Shown here: positions 9,952 to 18,973 of the stretch, piece by piece
Layout of the letters: each line of letters opens with the position of its first letter
How positions within the stretch are numbered: the stretch's first letter is position 1
Assembly: GCA_913064775.1 (NCBI GenBank)
Contig: CAJYAD010000010.1
Location: forward strand, 1 to 64,000
DNA from: an uncultured Albidovulum sp.
Lineage (GTDB): Bacteria > Pseudomonadota > Alphaproteobacteria > Rhodobacterales > Rhodobacteraceae
Direction of reading: 5' to 3'
Length of the DNA: 64,000 nucleotides
Position numbers and translations under genes: made by a program
The notes under the pieces: generated by a model
Told to the model about the DNA's origin: nothing
Database searches by the model: none
What the model saw: the letters and a program-made list of their open reading frames with translations, nothing else

Positions 9952-10662
9952 ATGCCAGCCAAGCCCACTCTGCTGCTGACCCGCCCCGCCGCGCAATCGC
10001 AGCGCTTCGCCCGTCAGGCCGAGGCGGCGCTGGGGCCGTGGCCAATGGTGATCTCGCCGTTGACCGAGATCCGGTATCTGGAGGTGGCGCTGCCAGCAGA
10101 GGGCGCGGTCATCTTTACCTCGGAAAACGCGGTGCGGGCCTGGGTGCGGCGCGCGGCGGGCGCGGGGCGAAAGGCGTGGTGCGTGGGCGCGCGCACCGCC
10201 GAGGCGGCCAAGGCGGCCGGTTTTGACGCGCAGGCCGTGGGCGGCGACGCCGACGCATTGGTGGCGGATCTGATCGCGCAGGGCGTGCGGGGGCCGCTTT
10301 TGCATATGCGCGGCACCCACAGCCGGGGCGCGGTGACGGATCGGCTGAATTCCGCCGGTATAGAGACATCCGAGGTCCGGATTTACGACCAGCACCCCAG
10401 CCCGCCGACGCCCGAGGCGCGCGCCCTGCTGGCCGGGCGGGCGCCGGTGCTGGTGCCGCTGTTTTCACCGCGCAGCGCGGCCCTGTTCGCCGCTGCGGCA
10501 ACGGGGGCAGGGGCGCCGCTGCACATTTTCGCCTTCAGCCCGGCGGTGGCGGCGGCGCTGAGCGGGGTGGAAATGGCCTCGCTCGACGTGGCGGAGCGGC
10601 CCGAGGCGGATGCGATGATCGCCGCGATGGCGCAGCGGTTCGCCGCATCCGGCTTGGCTTGA
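9952..10662 (+). CDS. hemD: Uroporphyrinogen-III synthase
   Basis: A 236-aa protein that closes hydroxymethylbilane to uroporphyrinogen III in heme, siroheme and (in phototrophs) bacteriochlorophyll synthesis. The HemD pattern is recognisable: [14 protein letters not shown] at the start, [30 protein letters not shown] and [13 protein letters not shown]. HemD sequences are weakly conserved; the downstream mitofilin-like gene and hemY confirm the call. The next gene begins 75 bp later in the same direction. Confidence 0.9.
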   Translation: MPAKPTLLLTRPAAQSQRFARQAEAALGPWPMVISPLTEIRYLEVALPAEGAVIFTSENAVRAWVRRAAGAGRKAWCVGARTAEAAKAAGFDAQAVGGDADALVADLIAQGVRGPLLHMRGTHSRGAVTDRLNSAGIETSEVRIYDQHPSPPTPEARALLAGRAPVLVPLFSPRSAALFAAAATGAGAPLHIFAFSPAVAAALSGVEMASLDVAERPEADAMIAAMAQRFAASGLA

Positions 10663-10736
10663 GGGTCGCGCGGGCGCAGTCTAAAGTCAGCTCTGGCGGG
10701 GCGTCCCGGGGGCGCCGAAGTTCAGGAGGGATGCCG

Positions 10737-12065
10737 ATGGCGGGCCGCAAGACGCCGAAAGACGAGACCACGCCTTCCGAGGCGCCGAAGACGGCCCCCG
10801 AATCCGCAACCCCTGATGCCGCAACCCCCGACACGCTAGCCGAAGACGCGTCGGGCGCCGGGCCTTCCGAGGCGCCGGCAACGGATGACGCGCAGGCCAA
10901 GGCCGCGCCCGATACTGATACTGACCCCGATCCCGGGCCCGATCCCGAACCCATAGCCGACCCGACCCCTGATCCTGTCGTGGTTGAGGAAAGCTCGGCC
11001 GCGGTTCGAGCCGCCGGGCCCGAGGCGCGGGGCGAATCGTTCGATCCCGCCCCGGTGGTGGTGCGGCGCGGGCCGGGTGCCCTGCCGATGGTGCTGGGCG
11101 GTGTGATCGCGGCGGCGCTGGGCTTTGGCACGGCGCAATATGTCAATCACGGCTGGCCCTTCGGCCCGGGTGCGGCGCAGAACGCCGCGCTGCAGCAGGA
11201 GGTTGCCGGTCAGGCCAGCGCGATCGCCGCGCTGAAGGCCAAGGTGGCGACGCTGGACACTTCGTCCTCGGCCATGCCGGCGCGGATCGACGCGCTGGGC
11301 AAGGATCTGGGCGCGAAACTCGCGTCGGACAGCAAGGCGGCGGCGGTCCGGATCCAGGCCAATGCGCTGGCGATCGATGATCTGAAAAACAGCATCACCA
11401 AGATCGGCTCGGCCAGTGCCCGGGCCTCGGGGGCGGTGCCGGCGGATGTGGCGGCGAAGCTTTCGGCGCTGGATCAGCGGGTCGGGGCGCTTGAAAAGAA
11501 TGTGAGCGGCCAGATCGCGGCGGCCCAGAAGGCCGTCCAGGACGCGAAGGTGAAGGCCGAGGCCGCCGCCGCCCGGGCGCAGGCGCGTGCGGCGCTGACC
11601 CGGATCGACGCGGCGTTGACGGCGGGGGGCGGGTTTGCGCCCTCGGTCGCGCAGCTGCAACAGGATGGCGTCGCGGTGCCGCCCAATCTGGCCGGTGTGG
11701 CCGAGGCCGGGGTGCCGACCTTGGCCGAACTGCGCGCCGATTTCGACCCCGCCGCACGCCGCGCGCTGGCGATGTCGGTTTCCAGCTCGGTCAAGGGCGG
11801 GATCTGGTCGCGGGTGTCGGCCTTCGTGCAGGTACAGACCGGGGCGCGGTCCTTGACGCCGCGGACCGGCGACAGCCCCGACGCGGTGTTGTCGCGGACC
11901 CAGGCGGCGCTGGACAAGGGCGATCTTTCCGCCGCGATAGAGACGATAAAGGCCCTGCCCAAGGCCGGACAGGCCGAAATGGCGCCCTGGGTCGCTAAGG
12001 CCGAGATCCGGCTGAAGGCCGAGGCGGCCGCCAAGGCGCTTGGCGCCAAGCTGGACGGGAAGTGA
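10737..12065 (+). CDS. Mitofilin/HemX-like membrane protein
   Basis: A 442-aa protein. The first ~100 residues are a low-complexity acidic/proline region (repeats of DP and PD). One membrane span follows (about residues 105-122), then a long periplasmic coiled coil (about 130-290) and a C-terminal helical domain. This is the architecture of alphaproteobacterial mitofilin (Mic60-like) proteins coded between hemD and hemY. The family shapes or tethers inner membranes in Rhodobacter. The start is ATG 10737, six bases after AGGAGGG; the ATG at 10731 touches the ribosome site and is less likely. Confidence 0.85.
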   Translation: MAGRKTPKDETTPSEAPKTAPESATPDAATPDTLAEDASGAGPSEAPATDDAQAKAAPDTDTDPDPGPDPEPIADPTPDPVVVEESSAAVRAAGPEARGESFDPAPVVVRRGPGALPMVLGGVIAAALGFGTAQYVNHGWPFGPGAAQNAALQQEVAGQASAIAALKAKVATLDTSSSAMPARIDALGKDLGAKLASDSKAAAVRIQANALAIDDLKNSITKIGSASARASGAVPADVAAKLSALDQRVGALEKNVSGQIAAAQKAVQDAKVKAEAAAARAQARAALTRIDAALTAGGGFAPSVAQLQQDGVAVPPNLAGVAEAGVPTLAELRADFDPAARRALAMSVSSSVKGGIWSRVSAFVQVQTGARSLTPRTGDSPDAVLSRTQAALDKGDLSAAIETIKALPKAGQAEMAPWVAKAEIRLKAEAAAKALGAKLDGK

Positions 12066-12075
12066 GGGGAACGGG

Positions 12076-13572
12076 ATGATCTGGTCGCTTATCAAGGTTC
12101 TGCTTTTCGTCGCCGTGATCGCCGCGCTGACCATGGGTGCGGGTCATCTGATGGACATGGGCGGCGGGCTGCGGCTGACGATTGGCGGCTGGGAATTCTC
12201 GCTGGGTCCGCTGCAGGCGGTGATCGCGGCGCTGCTGCTGGTGCTGGCGCTGTGGATCGTGATGAAGCTGGTGGGTTTTCTGGTCGCCGTGCTGCGGTTC
12301 CTGAATGGCGACGAAACCGCCGTCAGCCGCTATTTCGACCGCAACCGCGAGCGCAAGGGATATGAGGCGCTGTCCGACGGGCTGATGGCGCTGGCCTCGG
12401 GCGAGGGGCGGCTGGCGATGATCAAGGCGCAGCGGGCCGAGAAGCTGCTGGGCCGGCCCGAGCTGACCAATCTGGTCACCGCCCAGGCGGCCGAGATGGT
12501 CGGTGACAGCAAGCGCGCCGAAGAGGTCTACAAGCGGCTGCTGTCCGACGACCGCAGCCGTTTCGTCGGCATCCGCGGGATCATGAAGCAAAAGCTGGCC
12601 GCCGGCGACACCGAGACCGCCAAGGCGCTAGCCGAAAAGGCCTTCGCCCTGAAGCCCCGCCATGCCGAGACCCAGGACATCCTGCTGGAACTGCAGGCCA
12701 AGCAGGGCGACTGGACCGGGGCGCGCGCGACGCTGACGGCGAAGGCGCGCTCGGGCTATCTGCCGCGTGATGTGCACCGCCGCCGCGACGCGGTGCTGGC
12801 GCTGCAAGAGGCGAAGGACATCCTTGATTCCGGCAAGTCGATCGAGGCGCGCGAAGCCGCCATCGCCGCCAACCGCAAATCGCCCGATCTGGTGCCGGCC
12901 GCGGCGATGGCGGCGCGCGGCTACATCGCCGACGGCAAGCCGAAATACGCCACCCGCGTGCTGCGCAAGGCGTGGGAGATCGCCCCGCATCCCGATCTGG
13001 CCGCCGCCTTCGCCGAGATCGCCCCGGATGAGACGCCCGAGAACCGGCTGAAGCGCTTCAAGGTGCTGACCTCGCAGCATCCCGAACACTCTGAAACCCG
13101 CATGCTGCTGGCCGAGCTGACCATCGCGGCCGAGGATTTCCCCGCCGCCCGCCGTGCGCTGGGCGATCTGGTCGAAAGCCACCCGACCGCGCGGGTGCTG
13201 ACGATCATGGCCGCGATCGAGCGCGGCGAAGGCTCGGACGATGCGGTGGTGCGCGGCTGGCTGACGCGGGCGCTGACGGCGCCGCGCGGGCCGCATTGGG
13301 TGTGCGACAAATGCCAGGCGGTGCATGCGCAATGGGGCCCGATCTGCGGCAATTGCGGTGGCTTCGACACGCTTTCCTGGCGCGAGCCCCCCGAATCCGC
13401 CGGCCCCAGCGCCACCCAGACCGAAATGCTGCCCCTGATCGTCGGCGCCCCCGGCACCAGCCCTTCCGCCGCCAGCAAGCCCCCGGTCGAGCAGCCGAAG
13501 CCTGAGGTCGAGGATGCCGAACTGGTGCCCGAGACCGCGCCCGGCGACAGCCCGCGCGCGGGCGCAAATTAG
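12076..13572 (+). CDS. hemY: HemY-like TPR membrane protein with C-terminal zinc ribbon
   Basis: A 498-aa protein with two N-terminal membrane spans (about residues 4-24 and 45-70) and a TPR-like helical region, matching HemY_N proteins. Near residues 408-430 is a CxxC...CxxC zinc ribbon (CDKC and CGNC), followed by a disordered acidic/proline tail. This is not protoporphyrinogen oxidase, despite the shared symbol; the role of the TPR-type HemY is poorly defined. It is the last gene of hemD-mitofilin-hemY, 10 bp after the previous stop, and ends 45 bp before tRNA-Thr. Confidence 0.88.
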   Translation: MIWSLIKVLLFVAVIAALTMGAGHLMDMGGGLRLTIGGWEFSLGPLQAVIAALLLVLALWIVMKLVGFLVAVLRFLNGDETAVSRYFDRNRERKGYEALSDGLMALASGEGRLAMIKAQRAEKLLGRPELTNLVTAQAAEMVGDSKRAEEVYKRLLSDDRSRFVGIRGIMKQKLAAGDTETAKALAEKAFALKPRHAETQDILLELQAKQGDWTGARATLTAKARSGYLPRDVHRRRDAVLALQEAKDILDSGKSIEAREAAIAANRKSPDLVPAAAMAARGYIADGKPKYATRVLRKAWEIAPHPDLAAAFAEIAPDETPENRLKRFKVLTSQHPEHSETRMLLAELTIAAEDFPAARRALGDLVESHPTARVLTIMAAIERGEGSDDAVVRGWLTRALTAPRGPHWVCDKCQAVHAQWGPICGNCGGFDTLSWREPPESAGPSATQTEMLPLIVGAPGTSPSAASKPPVEQPKPEVEDAELVPETAPGDSPRAGAN

Positions 13573-13617
13573 GGGCTACACAGCCGCGGAAGATGGTGTT
13601 ATCAGGCCCGCCACCGG

Positions 13618-13693
13618 GCCGGTGTAGCTCAGCTGGTAGAGCACGTCATTCGTAATGATGGGGTCGGGGGTTCGAGTCCCTTCACCGGCACCA
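13618..13693 (+). tRNA. tRNA-Thr (anticodon CGT)
   Basis: A 76-nt cloverleaf. The acceptor stem is GCCGGTG / CACCGGC, the D arm GCTC-AGCTGGTA-GAGC, and the anticodon loop TTCGTAA gives CGT (decodes ACG). The T arm contains GGTTCGAGTCC and CCA is encoded. The 3' end is the integration site of the island that follows. Confidence 0.97.
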
Positions 13694-13716
13694 CTTCTTC
13701 CGGGTAAGCCACTGAA
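13678..13716 (+). repeat. attL: 39-bp direct repeat covering the tRNA-Thr 3' end
   Basis: Identical over 39 bases to 49147-49185; flanking bases differ on both sides. It includes the last 16 tRNA bases with CCA and 23 bases downstream. Confidence 0.92.
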
Positions 13717-13742
13717 ATCCCTAAAATACAGTGGTTTACCCG
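13701..13742. repeat. inverted repeat next to attL
   Basis: CGGGTAAGCCACTG pairs with CAGTGGTTTACCCG (one G-T pair), loop 14 nt. A similar hairpin with one mismatch lies at attR (49171-49210). It may end the tRNA transcript or be part of the integrase core site. Confidence 0.7.
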
Positions 13743-13759
13743 AGAGGGATGGGTAAATC

Positions 13760-13780
13760 TGCCCCACATTTTGCCCCACA
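13760..13780 (+). promoter_or_regulatory. candidate integrase arm-type repeats (left)
   Basis: TGCCCCACA at 13760-13768 and again at 13772-13780, a 12-bp period. The same pair with the same period occurs at 49007-49027 just upstream of the integrase gene. Equal spacing at both ends of the island is what arm-type binding sites of a tyrosine integrase look like. Confidence 0.55.
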
Positions 13781-13829
13781 AAGCCTCGTTAAAACTGTTT
13801 GTCGGCGACGGTGAGATCACCGAAATGTG

Positions 13830-14105
13830 AGCTGATCGGCATTCAGCTTTGGGCTTTGTCATCTGCGCGACGGTGCATATTCCGGGGTGATACGCCCACC
13901 GATTCCTGGGTATTCGCCCACCCCTGTGATGCGCTGTTGTGAGGCAATCTGTAACCGGGGTTACCTTCCGCCTTTTTGGCACGAGGGAAGCCCGATGAAG
14001 AGATTGCCGATGCGGAAGATACGAGATATTTTCGGCTGTCAGCCGAGGGGGTGTCGACGCACCAGATTGCAGCAAGCCCGGCGATCGGACGCCCCTCTAC
14101 GCCTG
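13830..14105 (+). pseudogene. IS21-family left end and truncated istA
   Basis: An ATG at 13995 begins MKRLPMRKIRDIF, the typical IstA start. A frame change then leads into RLSAEGVSTHQIAASPAIGR, the first HTH of IS21 transposases, and homology stops near 14100. Upstream, repeats of the type CCGATTCCTGGG and TTCCGGGGTGATACGCCC (about 13870-13925) look like the multiple terminal transposase-binding repeats of IS21 elements. The istB partner and most of istA are absent, so this is a dead remnant. Confidence 0.7.
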
Positions 14106-14130
14106 GATCTTCCTGTGGCAGGCGACCCCA

Positions 14131-14142
14131 AGGTTTGACCCC
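14131..14142 (+). repeat. AGGTTTGACCCC direct repeat, copy 1
   Basis: Same 12-mer as 37661-37672, and one mismatch from 30136-30147. It lies 60 bp upstream of the relic gene start, at the same place relative to the start as copy 2. Confidence 0.5.
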
Positions 14143-14201
14143 ACTTCCGTTTCTTTTGTTGTGGCCAATATATCTGTCTGACACCAATGAAGAGTCGAGC
14201 C

Positions 14202-14640
14202 ATGACCCAAACAATCGGGACCGCTCGAAATGCCTACGAGCGAGGCGAGGGAAAGGGATTTCATCCGGAAATCGCGTTCGCCCAGTTCGATCTCGGGGAT
14301 TGCGCCCTTGGCCTCGAGTGGAGGAACCTTCCCCTCGATGCGATGTCATTCGAAGCACAGTTCCCCGGCCGACCCGAGGAAGATGATCCATCTCATCAGG
14401 CGGCTCGGAGGTCTTCGTCTCTATCAGAGCTGGCGATCAACGATCTTGCGAATGATCTTGGCGCATGGAGGAGGTTCGCAAGAGGACCATTGGTAGGCCT
14501 TCGGCACCTATGGTCGAATAGCAGGTATTAAGACCGGGCTCTCAGATATCCAAAGGCCACTCGAACGAGCATTTGGAACCGAAATTTCTCCACCTGCCAT
14601 TCCGCGCGAGATGGCGCTCGAAGCTGAAAGCCAAGCAACC
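14202..14640 (+). pseudogene. frameshifted, truncated paralogue of the 566-aa gene at 30.2 kb
   Basis: The ATG at 14202 opens AYERGEGKGFHPEIAFAQFDL and LPLDAMSFEAQFPGRP, which aligns with AFERGEGAGLSTIIALAHFDL and LPLDAVAFKDRFPDRP of the gene at 30207. After about residue 60 homology moves to another frame (GGLRLYQSWRSTILRMILAHGG against TGLRMYQNWRSATLRMIFANGG) and later shifts again (LERAFGTEISPPAIPREMALEAE). The match ends near 14640, so about the first quarter of the gene survives. The ~70 bp upstream of the start is also conserved between the two copies. Confidence 0.85.
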
Positions 14641-14647
14641 GGTGCTG

Positions 14648-14673
14648 GACTGCAGGGCGGGCGCCCTGCAGTC
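14648..14673. terminator. hairpin downstream of the amidase gene
   Basis: A perfect 11-bp stem, GACTGCAGGGC / GCCCTGCAGTC, 4-nt loop, 147 bp beyond the amidase stop. There is no T-run. It resembles in sequence the hairpins at 24632 and 32022, which also lie 3' of minus-strand transcription units. Confidence 0.5.
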
Positions 14674-14819
14674 ATTCGATTGTCACACTGTCGCAGCTCC
14701 GCGGCAACCGCGCGCCGCAGGAATCGTCCTGCGGGATTGGGCTTCGCTGCGCGACAGGTTCATACTCAATCCGATCAGCAGGAGGCCCGGACCGGACACC
14801 TGGCGCGCAGGCGGCCAGA

Positions 14820-16361
14820 TCACGCTACCGCTGGTTTCCGATGGCGCGTCGCCTGTTCGTATGCATATGCCATCTGTAGAAGCAGCGCCTCGCTCCATTG
14901 CTTGCCAAGGAAGATCAGCTCGAATGGCGCGCCCGACGAATAGTAGCCCGCCGGCATCGTCACACCGGGAAGGCCGGCGATGTTGAGCTCCCCCACCGTG
15001 GTCTCGAGGATCGCCTCGCCCGCGTGGAGTGCAGGCAGTTCACGCAGCATCTGCGGATAGACCAGCCCGTCGAGCCGATGGCGCGCGAAGACCTCGTCCA
15101 GCAGGTCGAGATACCGCCGCTTGAGCGCGGTGAACGCCGGCAGCTCCGGCGGCGTTTCAGGCGCCGCAAGACAGGCGGCAAAGTCCGGCAATTCGTGCAA
15201 ATAGCCGAGGATCGCCCCAGGGGCGAGCACGTCCTCCTCCGCGGTCGCAGCGACGAATTCGGCCCAAGTCTTGATCGCCGCATCAGGCCCGAGGCGGCGC
15301 AGGTAGTTCGTCATGTCATGGGGCAGCGACTCGAGGCCACGGCCGTCGAAGAACGGCGTGCCCGGCGTGATCTGACGGTAGCTGGCGAAATCGGTGCCGG
15401 CGAAGGGATCCTCGATCAGCTCCGCGCCCGCCGCGATCAACTCGTCCTTCGCCCGTTCATAAAGCGCCGCGGCCTCGTCCGAGAGCCGATCGGGCCGCCA
15501 GCCCGGACCATAGAGGCCAAGGCGCTTGCCCATCAGCCCATCGGCGCGCAAGCCCGACGCGTAGCCCTCTGCCGGGATCTTGTCGAGCGCGGCGAAGGTC
15601 TTCGGGTCCTCGGTGGTGAACCCGGCAAGCACGGTAAGCCCTTCGGCCGCATCGGTGACGGTGCGGGCGATCGGGCCCACCACGTCGCGGTAGGCCGAGA
15701 GCGGGACGACCCCGGCGTTCGGCACCAGCCCAATTGTCGGCTTGATCCCCACCAGCCCTTGCGCCGAGGCCGGGTTCTGGATCGAGCCGCCGGTTTCTTC
15801 GGCAAGGCCCATCACCGCCATATGCGAGGCGACCGCCGCCGCCGTGCCCGCACTCGATCCGCCGGGCACGCGGCCCGGCATCGCGGGGTTGATCGTCGGC
15901 CCTGCCCAGCTGTCATTGGCGTGGGAGCCGGTCCAGCTGAGGATCGGAACGTTCGTCTTGCCCAAGATCACCGCATCCGCCGCCCGCATCCGGGCGACGA
16001 CCGGGCTGTCGCGCCCGGGCATCAGATCGACCCCGCCCGCGCCGGAATAGAGCATCCGCCAGCCCGCCGTCGTCGGAAAACCCTTCATGTCCATCGGGTC
16101 CTTCACAACCACCGGAACCCCGGCCAGCGGCCCAACGGCCTCTCCTGCCGCGATCCGGCGGTCGATGTCGCGCGCGGTCTCCAGCGCCGCGTCGTTCTCG
16201 AAGATGACGGCGTTGTAGGTACCGTTCACGGCATGCAGCTGCGCGAGCGCGGCCTCTGTCAGCATCTCGGCAGTGAAGGTGCCGCCCTGCAGTCCTTCGC
16301 GGATGGCGGCTACGGAAAGCTCTCCCAGCGGGGGGATGTTCGATGGCGATGGGGTGGTCAA
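14820..16361 (-). CDS. Amidase (amidase signature family)
   Basis: A 513-aa cytosolic serine hydrolase that cleaves carboxamides to acid and ammonia. The Ser-cisSer-Lys triad is visible: K87 (VVVKDPMD), the cis-serine in PGGSSAGTAAA (S169/S170) and the nucleophile S193 in ETGGSIQNPAS. The start is a TTG at 16361 preceded by AAAGGA; no in-frame ATG fits the N-terminal helix. It is the last gene of the long minus-strand operon, after formamidase and an ABC transporter under AmiC/AmiR, so its substrate is probably a short amide taken up by that transporter. The exact substrate cannot be read. Confidence 0.9.
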   Translation of the reverse strand: MTTPSPSNIPPLGELSVAAIREGLQGGTFTAEMLTEAALAQLHAVNGTYNAVIFENDAALETARDIDRRIAAGEAVGPLAGVPVVVKDPMDMKGFPTTAGWRMLYSGAGGVDLMPGRDSPVVARMRAADAVILGKTNVPILSWTGSHANDSWAGPTINPAMPGRVPGGSSAGTAAAVASHMAVMGLAEETGGSIQNPASAQGLVGIKPTIGLVPNAGVVPLSAYRDVVGPIARTVTDAAEGLTVLAGFTTEDPKTFAALDKIPAEGYASGLRADGLMGKRLGLYGPGWRPDRLSDEAAALYERAKDELIAAGAELIEDPFAGTDFASYRQITPGTPFFDGRGLESLPHDMTNYLRRLGPDAAIKTWAEFVAATAEEDVLAPGAILGYLHELPDFAACLAAPETPPELPAFTALKRRYLDLLDEVFARHRLDGLVYPQMLRELPALHAGEAILETTVGELNIAGLPGVTMPAGYYSSGAPFELIFLGKQWSEALLLQMAYAYEQATRHRKPAVA

Positions 16362-16498
16362 GAGCGTCCTTTCCCGGTGCCTCGGGCGGCACCGCGTCTT
16401 GGGGGCGGCACCTCGGCCGCCGTTTCGTAGAGATCGCGCAGGGGGCGGCTGGCGGGTGCCATGACCCGCCGCGCCTGCGACCTATCTTTGCCTTCAGC

Positions 16499-17515
16499 TT
16501 ATTGGAATTGCAGATATTTCTTCGATATGGCGGCGCCGACCGTGTATTTGGGGTCGACGAAGTTCCCAAGCCGGACCCGGCCGCACTGGCTGAGCATCAT
16601 GTAGGCGTCCCACTTGTCGAAGGCGTAGTCGGCCTCCATCCAGCGCACCAGCTCGCGGTATGCGATGCGGGTTGCATCCTCCAGCGGGCGGGCGCTGCCG
16701 ATCGTCATGATGAAATCTTCCTTCTCCATGCGCGGCCATTCGATCTGCCAGGCCTTGATCAGGTCCACCCGGATCGTGGTGACCGTGGGATATTCCACAG
16801 CCACGCCGCAGACCTCGCCGTCGCCCTGGCAGGCATGGGCGTCTCCGATGAAAAGCCGCGCGCCGGGGCTGCGGACCGGCAGATAGGTAATTGAGCCCGG
16901 CCCCATGTCGGGCAGGTCCATGTTGCCGCCATGCTGGTCGGGGGTGAGGGAGTTGATGCTGTCGATCTCGGGCGAGAGGCTGAGCGTGCCGATATGGGGG
17001 TTGTACGGCAGCGTCACCCGGTCACTCCAGCGCACCTCGTGTTCGTCGAGGTGGATCTTGCGCACCTTCTCGGGCAGCGGATCGTTCAGCATCGCGGTAT
17101 AGGTGGTGCCAGTCAGCGCCCCGAATTCGGGGATCATGCAGCAGGTGCCACGTGGGTTCTCGCCGCGCGGCACCATCTTCTCGATGTGGACGGCGACGAC
17201 ATCGCCCTTCTCCGCACCCTCGACCATGATCGGCCCGTTCTGAGGGTTGAGGAACGGCATCACCAGCTTCTCGGTCGGGCTGTCATGTTCGTGCTGGATC
17301 TTGCCGTCGAAGGCGTCCCGCGTCTCGACGACGATCCGGTCGCCCGGCGCGATCGTCATTACTGGCGTAGAATAGGGGCCGATCGTGTAGTGGAAATCGC
17401 CCTGCGCCTCTTCGGTCAGGTTATGGGTTTGCGGTGTGCGGTCGCGGCCGACGCCGCGAGTCGCCATGATCGAACTGGATAGCCAGTCCTGTTTGCCTTC
17501 GGACGGTTCGAGCAT
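16499..17515 (-). CDS. fmdA: Acetamidase/formamidase family protein
   Basis: A 338-aa metal-dependent amidase of the FmdA/AmdA family. Family features are HEHDSPTEKLVMPF, GPIMVEGAEKGDVVAVHIEKM, LPYNPHIGTLSLSPE, GGNMDLPDMGPGS and IGDAHACQGDGEVCG. It releases ammonia from formamide or acetamide. The start chosen is ATG 17515, with GGAGG at 17526-17530; a GTG at 17533 lies upstream of that ribosome site. It lies 31 bp downstream of the transporter ATPase gene and 137 bp before the amidase, so the transporter, formamidase and amidase form one pathway of uptake and hydrolysis. Confidence 0.92.
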   Translation of the reverse strand: MLEPSEGKQDWLSSSIMATRGVGRDRTPQTHNLTEEAQGDFHYTIGPYSTPVMTIAPGDRIVVETRDAFDGKIQHEHDSPTEKLVMPFLNPQNGPIMVEGAEKGDVVAVHIEKMVPRGENPRGTCCMIPEFGALTGTTYTAMLNDPLPEKVRKIHLDEHEVRWSDRVTLPYNPHIGTLSLSPEIDSINSLTPDQHGGNMDLPDMGPGSITYLPVRSPGARLFIGDAHACQGDGEVCGVAVEYPTVTTIRVDLIKAWQIEWPRMEKEDFIMTIGSARPLEDATRIAYRELVRWMEADYAFDKWDAYMMLSQCGRVRLGNFVDPKYTVGAAISKKYLQFQ

Positions 17516-17546
17516 AGTGAATTTTTCCTCCACTTCGGAAATTGGA

Positions 17547-18248
17547 TCAGACGGACAGGTATTCGGTCAGCAGGGCCTCGTCGGCGATTTGCTCGCGGCC
17601 CAATTCGGCGGTGATCCCGCCCTTGTCGAGCGCATAGGCGCGTTGGGCGACATGCTGCATCAGGTCGAGGTTCTGCTCGACGATCAGCACGCTCAGCCCG
17701 CGCTCTCGATTCAGTGTCAGAAGCGCTTCGCCGATCTCCTGCACGATGCTGGGCTGGACGCCCTCGCTCGGCTCATCGAGCAGCAGCAGCTTCGGCCCCG
17801 CGATTAGCGCCCGGGCGATCGCCAGCATCTCCTGCTGGCCGCCCGAGAGCGTGCCCGCGATCTGGCGCCGGCGTTCCTTGAGTACCGGGAAGGTGGCGTA
17901 GATCAGCTCGAAATCGAGTGCGCGGCCGATGAAACGGCCGGTCCGCAGGTTTTCATGCACCGTCAGGTCAGGGAAGATGAAACGCCCCTGCGGCACATAG
18001 CCCAGCCCCTTGCGCGCGCGCTCCTCTGCTGGCAGGCCGGTCAGCTCCGCCCCGTCGAAGTGGATCCGGCCACCGCGGCTTTTCAGAAGGCCGATCAGGG
18101 TGCGCATCAGCGTCGACTTGCCTGCGCCATTGCGGCCGATGACACCGACGATCTCGGTCGGGGCAAGGCTCAGTGACACCTCACGCAGCACGTCTCCCGC
18201 GTCGTAGCCGCTGCGCAGGCCCGAGACGGAGAGGATGGGATCGCTCAT
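17547..18248 (-). CDS. urtE: ABC transporter ATP-binding protein, UrtE/LivF type
   Basis: A 233-aa ATPase with Walker A GRNGAGKST, signature LSGGQQEML, Walker B LLLLDEPSEG and a switch histidine region replaced by IVEQNL, as in LivF/UrtE. It is one of the two ATPases of a branched-chain-type (HAAT) importer. The full set urtB-C-D-E with an upstream binding protein is arranged as in urea and short-amide transporters. Its ATG overlaps the urtD stop. The symbol refers to subtype; the true substrate (urea, formamide or another amide) is inferred from the amidase genes. Confidence 0.88.
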   Translation of the reverse strand: MSDPILSVSGLRSGYDAGDVLREVSLSLAPTEIVGVIGRNGAGKSTLMRTLIGLLKSRGGRIHFDGAELTGLPAEERARKGLGYVPQGRFIFPDLTVHENLRTGRFIGRALDFELIYATFPVLKERRRQIAGTLSGGQQEMLAIARALIAGPKLLLLDEPSEGVQPSIVQEIGEALLTLNRERGLSVLIVEQNLDLMQHVAQRAYALDKGGITAELGREQIADEALLTEYLSV

Positions 18249-18973
18249 GCCGTTTCCTCTCGGACCTTGCCCAAATAGATCGCGCGCACATCCTCACGCG
18301 CGGTGATCTCTGCCATCGTGCCTTCTGCGAAGATCGCGCCCTGATGCAGCACCGTGACCATCTGCGCGGTGGCGCGGACGAAGGCGATGTCATGCTCGAC
18401 CACGATGATCGAGAGGCCGCCGGAATTGAGCTCGCGCAGCACGTCAGAGGTGCGCCGCGTCTCGACCGGCGACATCCCTGCCGTGGGCTCGTCAAGCAGC
18501 AGCACGCTGGGCCTGCCGCGCAGCGCCATGCAGATTTCCAGCCACTGACGCTCGTGATGGGCGAGCGCCGTGACTGGCCGGTCGAGGCCGCGATCCAGCC
18601 CGAAGGCGGTGAGCGCGGCCCGGAACGGCGCGGGCTCTTCCCCGCCCCGGCCGGCGGTGTCGAGGTTCTGGCGCAGGGTCATGGCATGGAAGGTGCGGTT
18701 GGTCTGAAAGGTCAGACCCAGCCCCTTGCGCACCCGCTGGAAGGGTTTGAGGCGGGTGATGTCCTCGCCCTCCAGCTCGATGCGGCCCGCATCGGGCGGC
18801 TGGATCCCGGCGAGCAGCGCGAAGAAGGTCGACTTTCCGGCGCCGTTCGGGCCGATGACGCAGCGTAGCTCGCCCTCGGTCAGCGCGAAATCCACGTCAC
18901 GCGCCGCCACCACGCCGCCAAAGCGCTTCTGCAGGCCGATCGCATGGAGGATGGTCTTTGCGGGATCAGGCAT
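18245..18973 (-). CDS. urtD: ABC transporter ATP-binding protein, UrtD/LivG type
   Basis: A 242-aa ATPase: Walker A GPNGAGKST, Walker B LLLDEPTAGMSP, switch VVEHD. The signature loop reads LAHHERQWLEI instead of LSGGQ, the variant expected for UrtD-type subunits (usually LSHGQKQWLEI). The ATG at 18973 overlaps the urtC stop as TGATG. A GTG one codon earlier is a less likely start. Confidence 0.9.
   Translation of the reverse strand: MPDPAKTILHAIGLQKRFGGVVAARDVDFALTEGELRCVIGPNGAGKSTFFALLAGIQPPDAGRIELEGEDITRLKPFQRVRKGLGLTFQTNRTFHAMTLRQNLDTAGRGGEEPAPFRAALTAFGLDRGLDRPVTALAHHERQWLEICMALRGRPSVLLLDEPTAGMSPVETRRTSDVLRELNSGGLSIIVVEHDIAFVRATAQMVTVLHQGAIFAEGTMAEITAREDVRAIYLGKVREETA

Noticed and set aside
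13576-13779. open frame across tRNA-Thr reading GEGTRTPDPIITNDVLYQLSYTG on the minus strand
   Set aside because: This is a well-known false protein produced by translating the complement of tRNA genes.
15742-16569. long open frames on both strands within the amidase gene
   Set aside because: They are out-of-frame shadows; the amidase frame has the full catalytic triad and family length.
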